From contig NC_063174.1 in the NCBI RefSeq assembly GCF_023159225.1, positions 27,611,983-27,675,982 on the forward strand: DNA of 64,000 nt, in the 5' to 3' direction. Every line of letters starts with the position of its first letter. Position 1 is the stretch's first letter. A program made the translations under genes and the position numbers. Below, one piece after another: positions 36,301-48,300 of this stretch. The notes beneath the pieces are model-generated. The model saw nothing but the letters and a program-made list of their open reading frames with translations, had not been told where the DNA came from and searched no databases. The stretch is from Perognathus longimembris pacificus. Its lineage: Eukaryota > Chordata > Mammalia > Rodentia > Heteromyidae.

Positions 36301-39300
36301 TCCATGTATTTTCCCTCTATCTAGATTTTCTAGCATTTGTTTCTGTCTGCTTCTAGCTCAACTTGCTTGGGAATTGAGAAAGCTGTGTAAATCAGGACTA
36401 ATATTTAGTGCGTAAGAAAATTACAGACAAGGCTGGGCACTAATGTCTTACACCTGTAATCCTAGCTACTCAGGATGCTAAGCTGGACATTAGAGCACCT
36501 GCTGTAACAAGCTGAGCAAACAAGAAGCTCTGAGTTCAAGTTCTAGTACAGCCAAAAAAAAAAAAAAGAAGAAGGTACTTCTCAGATTTAATCAAAAAGT
36601 GCAAACTGGTGTTTGGGGTCTTTGGAACAATACAGAATGAAAGAAAAATAACTTCTAGGTTTTTTTTTTTTTTTTTTTTTTTTTTGCCAGTCGTGGGCCT
36701 TTAACTCAGGGCCTGAGCACTGTCCCTGGTTCTTTTTGCTCAAGGTTAGCACTCTACCTATTGATCCACAGTGCCACTTCTATATATGTGGTGCTGAGGA
36801 ACGGAACCCGGGACCTTATGTATACGAGGCAAGCACTCTACCACTAGGCCATATTCCCAGCCCAATTTCTAGTTTTGTAAATTTGTTTACTCTCTTTTCT
36901 TTTAGTTTTTTAAGTCAGGGTCTCACTATGTAATCTCAGGCTTATCTCAGCTCTTGCTGTGCATAAGCTTCCCTAGTGCTGGGATTATAGGTTGCACCAC
37001 CATGTTTCCATGGCACAACTTTTAGGTATGTTTCTGTGGTAAAGTCTTTAAACTTTCCATATGAAGTAACTGTTATTATCCTACTTTAAATATTAGGTAA
37101 AAGAGATACAGGAATGCTAAGTAATTTTCCCAAAATGTGGTAAATAGGTTTGAACTTGAGCCTTTTTTCTTTTCAGGACCTCTTTGTGAGAGTAAAAAAA
37201 AAAATACCCAGACCCAAAGTAAATCTCATTTGACATCTTGCTTATTGTATTTTATAAGTCCACATTATTTTCTTTGTAATATTTCTGAATGACTTAAATA
37301 TAGGAAGTCACCTAGTGTGTTCCACTGTTGCTCACATAAAATATTGTCTGTTTATTGAGCAGTATTTTGTTAAATGGGATTAACTGTCTAGAATGTTGAG
37401 CTTAGGGGCAAAACAAAGACAACGAATTTACTGAAAAGAGGTCTTTTTTAAGCATGACGTATTCGCGAGGACAAATGTGAGAAGCCTGTTTGTATTTTAC
37501 ATACACAGATGTGAATTTATAAAATATCATGATTATACTTGTATGTGTTGAAGCGTATGTGCTGTTTCTTTCCTTTCACTTCCCCTGCAGTATTTGGTTT
37601 TTTACACTCTGAAATCAGAATGGCGGTTCATACTTACAGGCTGCCTACAGAGTTGCCATAGTAACACGCTGTTGGTTTTAAGTGAGCATGCTCGGAAAGA
37701 CAGGAAGGTTCAGCAGAGGCTTGGCAGGTTGCCAATGGAGGTTTGCCAGATGCTTTGAAATGGGCTGTCTTTCTTTTCCTTTCATGTAATGTCTGATTTT
37801 TATGTGGAAGAGAATGTAAGTAGTGCTGTATAGCCCTGCGGATGCTATGCCCTAAGAGGGAAAGCAAATATTTGCAAGTCAGACTGAAAAATGTCCAGAA
37901 GTAGAAGGGGAATCTAACCATTTTTCATTTGAAAGAAAATGCAGCACATAGGTAAGATTTTTTTTTCTTGGTTGGTTTAGTTACCATTTTGACTGCTAGA
38001 AATGGGGTAAATAAGAATTTTAGGTATTGATGATGTTTAATATGGTAGGGCTCATAACCAAGCATAATTGTTTCTTGTAAAAAAGACAGGAGGAGTCTAT
38101 TTTTAGAATATTAGAGGATGAAAGCTATTTTTCTGAAACATAAGATAGTTTTGGGAATGAAAGTGATAAGGAAACAGTTTGGCAAAATTCGGGGTGTAAA
38201 GACTGAATATTAACTGTGTTTTTGTATTTTATCTGTATTTATTTATAGATGTTTTCAGGATAAATAGGCCACATTTTTAGGGTGTGAACTGTTACAGTCT
38301 GTGATTTAGCTTTTGTTTTGTTTTTAAATTAACATAAGTTATGATCTTATGTTGCAGAATACTGTAAGAAAGATTAGTCTCTTTTTTTTTGCTAATACTT
38401 TTAATTAGTGCCCCTTTCATTTTCCCTACTCCTAAAATGTGAAATTTTAAACAAAGAGGATAAAAAGAGCTTTGTAGAAAGTTATAGAGGGTGTCTATAA
38501 AATAGTAAATAGCACTCATATTACAGTGATTAATAAGCATAATGTTTTATTTACGCTTTGAGTAAATGAGTAAAAAGAATGAAGAAGTAAAGCTCTGTTA
38601 CCTATTGTTTATAGGTGATAAAAAATTTAAAAGGTAAGGATACTTATAAGATGGCATTTGTTTGAAATGTATTACTTAAATTATGAACCTTCTAAATTTT
38701 ACTGAGCTTGGATGCTAGTCATACACTGAAAAGTAACAGCAAAAAAAAGTCACACCATTTAGGCTCTGATTTATATGGTTGTTATAGTTTTTCAGATGGT
38801 CAAATTCATAGCATATTTTTTCTTTAATTCCTTGATAAAAACTGAATTCTTTTTTCTTTGGCCAGACAAGTAGATTTTGGTTGCTGTAGGAAAAAAAAAA
38901 TTAACTGCATTTCTTCCTTTTAGATTTAAGATTTAGTTGCTGAATCATTGTAACTTGTCTCAAGCAGTAATTTAAAAAATTTAATGTATTAATAAGCTGA
39001 ACAGCAGTTTAGTCTATCCACGACAAAAAGTAGAATGAATATAAATATATAATGAATAATCTGATTCAGGGCCTACCTGGCTTAGTCATTTTGGGCCTTT
39101 ACTACATCAGTGAGCCTAAGGTGTTCTATTACATTACAGATCATAAGTCTTTCTCCAAATCTAATGATGGTATACTTTTCATGAAGATTTGATGTAGCTT
39201 TACAAGGATCAAAAAGGTCTTTTGTATTGGTCTGTAAATGATTATAACAATACTGCAAACTGTCGTTTGGTGTGTGTAGTATAGCAAGCAATGTTATGCA

Positions 39301-42300
39301 GTAGAATCATACAAGTGTTAGATATTTCTGCAGTGTTAATGAGCAACAGCCATTGTTTTTATATTTGGTACTATGTAACATGAGTAAGAATAATACGGAA
39401 ATTTGCAGTTCTATAATTCTTTTACATTACCTTATTTTTTTTTTTTACATTACCTTATTTGGGTTCCTAAGCATTTTGTAGTTTATGATTCAAGAAGAAA
39501 TCCCTGGTTACTGCTTGGGAAAAGACTTGAGATTTTGACAGATAGTAATAATGAATTTCAGTTGCAGCACATTGATACCTAGGTTGAAAAAAAACCTTGG
39601 GGGAGGATATTTTTGTATTAAGTACCTTTGACACAAAAATTTCATATTAGGAAAGATGTTACTTTTTTTTTAAGTTTTGAAATGGATTGATGGAAACATG
39701 AAGTAAACATAAGAAATGGTATGAATTATTCATTTGGTTCTGACTGAAATTTACTTTGGGAGGAGGGGAGATTGTTTTTTCTTAGCTTACATTATTTATA
39801 CAGAGGGAGCCATTACGTTTCTACACGTGTTTACAATATGCTCCAATCAATCTCACTTCCTCTGTCACTTTTTTTTTTTTTTTTTGGCCAGTCCTGGGCC
39901 TTGGACTCAGGCCTGAGCACTGTCCCTGGCTTCTTTTTGCTCAAGGCTAGCACTCTGCCATTTAAGCTACAGTGCCACTTCTGGCTATTTTTTGTATATG
40001 TGGTGCTGGGGAATTGAACCCAGGGCTTCATGTATACAAGGCAAGCACTCTTGCCACTAGGCCATATCCCCAGCCCCTCTGTCACTTTTTATTGAGGAGA
40101 TTTTTAAGGGCAAAATAAGTGGTTAGTTACTAGAAGATTAATTATCAAGGGGAATTTGACTAACTTTAGCTTTCTTTTATATAATGCTTTGAAATAAGTT
40201 GGGTCTGTGTTGGATTTTATATTTAGTAATGAAATGATAATCTAATTTTGATAAGAACTACTTATTCTGTGTAGATACATTGACTCCTATCATTTTATGA
40301 ATTTTCTAGTGATCACTTTACATGTGATGCTTGAAATTTATTTCACTGTTATAAAAATTGTCAGTGCTTTTTTATTTTTTAAATTTGTGAAAATATAATT
40401 GTTACTTTTTTGTGTGTAACATTATTAGGGCTTGAACAGAAGGCCTAGCTGGGCATTGTCCCTTAGCTTTCTGCTCAAGGCTGGTGCTGTACTACTTGAA
40501 CCACAGCTCCACTTTCAGTTTTTTGATGGTTAATTGGAGATGAAAATCTCATGTACTTTCCTTCCCTGGCTGGCCACAAAGCTCAGTCCTCAGATTTCAG
40601 CCTCCTGAGAAAGCTAAGGTTACAGGTGTGAGCCACTGGCACCAGACTGGATCATAACTTTTTGATATTCAAACAAATTTTTTTTTGTACCTTAATCTAA
40701 GCTTTTTTCTAGATGGTACAGCCATATGCTAGTGGTCATTCAAGATCACTTTGAATGTAAACCTAGAGTAAACATATGATAACTCAGGAAACCATGCAAT
40801 CAGTAAAATTTAAAAAAGATGTAAATGCAAGTCAATTGTTTTCAAGTGAATTTGAAAAAGCCAATTTTAGCAAATAATTTAGACTTTTGCTTACAATCAA
40901 ATGTATGTAACAAGTTCTGTGCCAAGGTCTTAAAATGTTAGCCTGTTAATAAAGCACAAAAATGTTCTAATGAGTTTAGCAAAATACTTTTTCCAAGTAT
41001 CAGTATAAAACTTGAGGCAAATTAATGTCATCTAATCATACTAACAAGGATTGCACATTTTCATGTACAAATACTACATGTTTATGCATTTAAAAACCAC
41101 TTCTCATATCAATACATTTTATAGTATGGTCATACAAAAGGGTTGACTAATGCTAAACAATTGAGTTTGATTGCATACAAACTACATGTTGATGATTAAA
41201 ATGTATGTATGTTTTCCAATGGTGAAAAAAGCTATTAGCCTCAATTAACTATACTGTAATCATTTATTTTAAACATGCTGCTTTTAAACTGTAAAAAGTA
41301 TCTTACCATGAATATCACATTTTATGTTAAAATGGTAAGTTAATTTTAAGTTTTACTTATAGTTTAAAGGCTAAGATCCCTCCCACTCTCCCTTTCTGTT
41401 TCTTTCCCTCCCTCTGCCGTTTCCTTCCATGCCTTTCCTTTCCTCTTTTTCTTTTTCTTTTGAGAAATGAGGTCTTGCACTGTTGTCTAGGCTGGCCTGG
41501 ATCCTGAGCTCAAGTGATTCTCTTACCCCAGTCTCCTAAGTAGCTGGCAGACATTGCTGTACCTTTAAATTTTTTTTAAGTCTATGTGTTATTTTATTAA
41601 GGTGCTCTGATAACAAAGGTGCTCTGATATTAAGGTGCTCTGATAACAAAATACTGCTGTTGTGCCAGAGCATACATCATCAGTAAGGTGTACCTTTTGT
41701 ATACCACTGTTAAAACACTTGGCTTCTAGAGATAGCAACAGGTAAGAATGATTACACCATATCATTTTGTTTGTTCTTAGAAGTGTTGTAGTTTTTAAAT
41801 GAAAACTGCTCTAATCCTCCTAACAATTTATGAATGTATGAGAGATTGTATATGTGTAAGATACTATGAAGCAAAGTTAGATACCTTATCCCATGGTTCC
41901 CACCAGAGTAAACATTTTAGAATCTAGAAAATTTTTCCCAATACTTGCTCTGGTTTTTAAATGTATAAGTGAAAAAACTGAAGCTTAGAGTAATTACCAA
42001 AGGTTTCACAGGCTCCTGAGAAAATGTCCTCTCTTTGGCATTGTAAATGAAAGCAAGGGATGTCAGGGATTTTGTTGTTTCCTTTCCCTACTGATGTGCA
42101 TAACCCACCAAATAGCAACATAGACCATGATTCACATTAAACCTTTAATGCATAGTTTTTGATTAAATGAATGGGGACTATGTAAATCTGTTTGAAACAA
42201 GAGATTAGGAGTTTGTTGCAAGGTTCTAGAAAGTGCTTTTGGAAGTATCCATGAGATAAGGTGTCTAACTTGCCTTAATGGTATCTCTTTCCTGAAGCAA

Positions 42301-45300
42301 TGCAATCTAGGTAATTTCAGCTTCTTACATAATTTTGTGCGTTTCTAAGCAATTATAGGTTTTTTTTGTGTGTTTTTAGAAAAGGGAAAAAAAAAGATTT
42401 ATCAGGATACAGGTCAAGAAAGACTCACCCAGCTAAATTATGTTTTGAGTTTTTTGTTTTGTTTTTGCCTGGGGCTTGGACTCAGGGCCTGAGCACTTTC
42501 TCTAGCTTCTTTTTGCTCAAGGCTAGCACTCTACCACTTGAGCCACAGTGTCCCCACATATATATATATTTATATATATATACATATATATATATATGTA
42601 TATATATATACAGTGCTGAGGAATCAAACCTAGGGCTTCATGTATTCGAGGCAAGCACTCTACCACTAAGCCCTATTCCTAGCCCTAAATTATGTTTTAT
42701 TTAAGCCAGTCAGGGGTAATTTTCTGTTCCTTGAAATAAGAGTTCTTGTCTAACAACACTCATTTGTAATTTCCCCCACTTTTGGTGCTTGCCCTGTGGA
42801 CTTTTGTCCCTGTCCATTCTCCATAAACATCTTTCAAAAACATAGATGGTTTCTCTTGGGAACTCTTTAATGGCTTTCAGTCCCTAACAGTTTGAAGTCT
42901 AGGACTTTTTTTTTTTTTTTTTTACTACTTGGCCCTTCATTTTCGACCTATCTTCACATTTTTATTTTTTTCCCCACTATCTTTCAGCAATATGGAACTT
43001 CTTATAGCTCTCCCGTTACCACTTAAACATTTCCCAGCAGTTGTTTGTTGATGTGTCAGGTATATTTCATTTAATATAGCCTTTGTGCTGTCTAGTCTCT
43101 TTATTTATATGAAATAGGGAAAATAAAGTGAAAGTCCAAAAAACTCAAAACATAGATAAATGTTAAAAAAAAACCAACCAAAACAACCCAAAAACATACA
43201 TACACAAAACCAAAACGTAAAACAATCTAGCAGACCTCTGTGGAGGAACAAAGAGGGCTGCTTAAAATAGAATTAAAGTGATTGAGTAACTTACAAATTT
43301 TCTGTGCATTTACCTTAGTAAGATATTGTTATTTCACCAGTTAAAAAAATCAGTGAGACTACTTACTGTATTTCAAATATTAAAAATTATGTTGAATAGG
43401 ATTAGCTGCTGGTGTTTCTGCTCAACACCTCCCCTTTCCCAGCAGTGTTCCTGCCCCTTATGAGGCTCCTCCTGCTGGGTCTGAGCTGAGCCTCCGTTTT
43501 GGAGGCAGTGGGGAGGGGAGATCAAAGGATTATAAGAACTACAGATTGAAGAGGACGTGTGATAGTTTCAGGAAGGTAATGAGAAGTGGAGTCAAGGAAG
43601 AAAACCTGGAGGGGAGGTATACACAGCTTTTGAAATAAAGATACTTGTGTTCCAAATAAGATTACACACAGGTACATGAATCAGTATGTTGGTATGAAAA
43701 TGTAAATTGTGGTATACTGGAGTCTGGGGACAAGGGAGAATAAGGGAAGAGGACTATTAATATACTCTTGAAAATTTCTAAACAATAATGTTAATTTTAG
43801 TTGTTCCAAGAGGTTACAATTCCGTAAGTCTGGGTTTTTTTGTTTGTTTGTTGTTTTATCTGTGCTAGTCTTGGGGCTTGATTTCAGGATCTGGGTGCTA
43901 TCCCTGAGCTTTTCTGTTCAAGGCTAGTGATCTACCACTTCTGGCTGTCAATTGCAGTCTTCAAATCTTAGCCTCCTGAGTAGCTAGGATTGTAGGCATC
44001 AATTTGTGAAACAATAGGGTGTTTTTTAAACCTACAGTACTCACCAGCAAAGGATTATGAACCTATGCCTATAACATGTAGTACAGGGCAGCCACACAAA
44101 TCAAGTTTACTTATATTTTCCTCACTATCAGAACACAACTCCTATCAGTTACATGCTAAAAGAATCTCAACCCACTCATTGAAACTGTCTACTAATTACA
44201 TGGGCCTAGGGCCTTTGTATCAAGTACATCATCTTTTACTGGACACCTTTTTAATTTGTATTCTGAAAAGTAGAGTTGCTAGCTGATAATAGCTCAGCTT
44301 AACGAATTATGCATTTTTACCTTATTTAGAAAATAATGACCCCGGTGCAGGTGGCTCATGCCTATAATCCTAGCTATTCAGGAGGCTGAGATCTGAGGAT
44401 CATGGTTCAAAGCCAGCCCGGCAGAAAAGTCCAGGAGATAAGTGGCTCAAGGTGGTAGAGCCCTATTCTTGAGCAGAAAAGCTCAGGGACAGCATCCAGG
44501 CCTGAGTTCAAGCCCCATAACCAACAATAAATGAGTGAATGAATGAATAAATATCCAAAAATATAATAATGTATTCATTTTTCATCTCATCTTAATAGTA
44601 GAAACTCCATTCTTTATTAGTATTTGTGCCATTTCTGAGTAGGTTATTACTTACTTCAAGATTAATATGTTTGGGACAGGATAGGTTCCATACCTACAAG
44701 TAGTAGTGCTGTAGTCAACTATATTAAGGATATTATCAGTGAAAGGGGTGACAATGAACAAGATGCATTATAGTCACAAACTAACAAGTATTGATACCCC
44801 TTTGGACAACTACTGAAAGATAGTAATAATAATAAACATTTTCAGCTTTTCTTGTTTCTTTTCCCTTTTCGTTGTTCAAGATTAGCACTAGCGCTCTACC
44901 ACTTTGAGCCACAGCACCACTTCAGGTTTTCTGGTTGTTAATTGGAGATAAGAGTCTCAGGGATTTTCCTGCCTGGGCTGGTTTGAATGGTGATCCTCAG
45001 ATTTTAGCCTACCAAGTAGCTAGGATTATAGGCCTGACTTAAACCAATAGTGTATAAAATTTAAATCCTAAGAACTTATCTTTCCTGTAGATGTTTGCTA
45101 AAACCTTAGTGTATGTTCTGTTTGTAGTTTGGGGGTTGATGTTATTAGCTTGTTTTGCAATTTTGATTTTAAGTCAATGCCTACTTAAAGAATTGCTCCT
45201 CACATATATTGGACATGACAGTCTCACATGAATTCTCTAAGATCATAAATACTGGAAAGAGGTTTAATCTAAGTAGAACATTTTATAGTTACTGAGGACA

Positions 45301-48300
45301 GAGTATATCGTCAATGTAGAATATACTATTTTTGCTTTTCATTTTCTGTACTAGAAAGTTTATTTAAAACTTATACACATAAAAATTCCTACCAAATGAC
45401 TGTTGAGATGTTAGATTGTTGGATTATTCCTGTTCTGGAGTTATCTCATTGGCAGTTGAAAAATTTGTAAAAGCAAGATTTTAAAATCCATGTGGAGAGA
45501 AAAGTCTGTCATCTCTTGAATTAAACACTAAGTAACTAATGGTCTCTTTTAATGATTATTAACTTTGTAAATTGCTGATTTTGAAGTTTACTAGAACTTT
45601 GACTTAAAATTCCTTTATTTACTAGAAATGAAAGGATTTTGAGTTACATATCATTCTGCTTGACTACTAAAAAAGAAAAAAAAGTATGTCTAAAAGCTCT
45701 TAGCTCTCTTTCCTTTGATTGCCACAGGTACTTTATTATATATTTTAATTGACTACAAGTTTATTGATCCTTGCTATACGATTAGCTATTAAAATTCTTA
45801 AAGGATAACATATTTTTTAAGTGCCTATTACCCCTTGGATACTGAGCAATCGGTATTTATTGCCTCAAAGTTACTTTTTCTTTGGATGTGGCTTTGGAGA
45901 GGTAAAAACTGGCAAGCTAGAGTGCAAAGCACTGAGTAAGGAAGGGGTGACATTAATCAATGCCACTGTACTTATAAACTGATTTGTTGAATTGAAACCC
46001 CTTTGTACAACTGCTAAAAGATAATTTTTTTAAATGTCAAAAATGTCGGGGTGCAAGGCACTAGGTTTAAGCTCAAATATTGGCACAGGAGAAAAAGACA
46101 GTGAGAAAAGCAGGTTAGTATGCGAAAAGAGAGTAAAGGAGTTTGGAGCAAAGTTCTATTTACATAATTTACTTACATATAATTTAAGGAAGTTTGTGTG
46201 TGTTTGTGTGTGTGTGTGTGTGTGTATGTGTGCGTGTGTGCTGATACTGGAGCTCAAACTCAAGGCTTTGTGTTCTCAGCTTTTCTCTCATGGCTGGGGC
46301 TCTACCAGTTGAGCTATGCCTCCAGTTTCAGCCTTTTTGCTGGTTAACTGATGTTTAGAATCTCTCTTTGATTTGTCTGCTCTAGTCAGCTTCATACTAT
46401 AATTCTCAGATCTTAGTCTCCTGAGCAGCCAGGATTACAAATGTGAGACACTAGTGCCTGACAAATGTATTTAATTTAAAATTTAAATATATTTTATTTC
46501 TGACACTATGACTCCTGGTTTATATTTATTTATATTTAACATTTTAATATACTTATTAGTATTTGTCATTGTTTTATCTACTAATATATTTATATGAAGC
46601 ATGTTGCATTCAGATTTCTTTCTTTTCCTCCCAAAGTACAGCTGAAGTAAAAACACTTCATTTCTGAATCTTGTGCTCATGGCTAATCTTAGTCCTTATG
46701 GTAATACTTGAAAGTAGGATTAGAATGGTGGAATGCAGTGTAGTTGTATTAATTTTACAGTTGTGTCAGATCAGCTATCAAGAATGTAGTGGGGAAGTGG
46801 TGCTGTGGCTCAAGTAGTAGAGTGCTAGCCTTGAGCTGAAGTGGTCAGGGACAGTGCCCAGGCCTAGAGTTCAAGTCCCATGACTGACAAAAAAAAAAAA
46901 AAAGGAAAGAATGTAAAGGGCTGAAGATGTATCTTAGTGGCAGACCATTTGCCTAGGACATATATAAAGCCCTTAAGTTTGATCCTTAGCACTGCAAAGA
47001 ACAAAGCAAAACCTTAAATTTTGACAATATGGTGTTTTGAGAAAATTTAGATTTTCCAACTTCAGTGATGTTCTAACCTTTAAGCCACAACCCAATCTCC
47101 AACCTAAGTAAAATTTTATGTTCTTTCTTTGGGTTTACAAAATAAAAGACAATGACATTGTATCTCTTCCTACTTTTACTGTACTATTTATTGATATGTT
47201 TTATCTTTATAGCTTGAGGAAGAACTTGATCCTGAAGAGAGGGACAACTTCCTCCAACAGCTTTACAAGTTTATGGAAGACAGAGGTATTTTTATGCTTG
47301 ATATGTAAAAGTAGTCATTTCTTTGGTTTTGAATTTTAGGTATATGCATTTTTTTTAGTATTGTAGGAATACTGCATACCAGTTACACTGTAATAAACAT
47401 TGAACATAAAAACAAACCATCTATTTTGAGTTTATATAAATATGACAGCAGTTCTGATATAACTGAATTTATTCCCTCTGGAATTTAAAGAAATGTATAA
47501 TATACAGAAATAGAAAAGGACTAGTTGCATAACCATTTTTTACTAATGCTGTCATTGCGGCAAGCAAAAAAGCCTAACCCTTACTTTCAGCAAATTAAAC
47601 ATAATAGACCAATCTATCTCAGTCAGATAGGATTTTTAATAAAAAGTGGAAGAAATAGAACCTTTATAAAATTGTCATACTCCTTGACATTCATTAGTCC
47701 TAGAAAGTAGTCTTAGACATATAGAATGTCTATATGCCATAGAGACTATCTGAAATCACTTTTTAAATACTCCTGTTAACAGTTTTTAACTCTTTTGTAT
47801 GAGAATACAGCAGTGAAACCACAGCCTAAAAGTTCTCTTGCCATTTTGTTTGTTTGCTTAAGTGAACCAGAACATTGTAGGCCATACCTTGTAATCCCAA
47901 GGTTTAATTGAGTTTTATCCATTTCACTGGCAGAGAGGTTGATGTTATTGGTTGCAGAAATGTGAGACTTAGAATCTAAAGATCCTCCTCACAAAGCTGT
48001 ATAAAAAATATTTTGTGTTGTCTTAGATGATCTAAGGTTCTTTAAATAGGTGCCTTTTAGTAATGAACTTTGGGGAATTAGAAGGCATTGTCCTTGTTTT
48101 CACATTTGTATTTTGTATTTGAATTACATTTTATATTTGAATAAACATTTTATTTTTATTTTCTGGTATTACAAAGGTACTCCAATCAACAAACCACCAG
48201 TTTTGGGCTATAAAGACCTTAATCTCTTCAAACTCTTTAGACTGGTTTATCATCAAGGTGGATGCAACAACGTAAGTGTTATACTGCTCTTTGAAATATA

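Larger units (their letters stand above)
36239..47212 (+). other. Intron 10 (11 kb), comparatively repeat-poor
   Basis: Repeats are sparse: SINEs at 36429-36570, 36659-36873, 36905-37015, 39866-40075, 40408-40650, 41460-41565, 42448-42684, 43835-44000, 44340-44553, 44862-45038, 46239-46462 and 46793-47015. The interval 37016-39865 has no recognised transposon and contains an exact RFX X-box (37652-37665). The intervals 40651-41459, 41651-42447, 42685-43834 and 45039-46194 show nothing I can name; 43415-43535 is distinctly GC-richer than its surroundings. Confidence 0.75.

Noticed and set aside
43415..43535. Possible alternative exon or internal promoter
   Set aside because: The stretch is GC-richer than the intron around it, but I found no convincing splice pair, open frame or motif.
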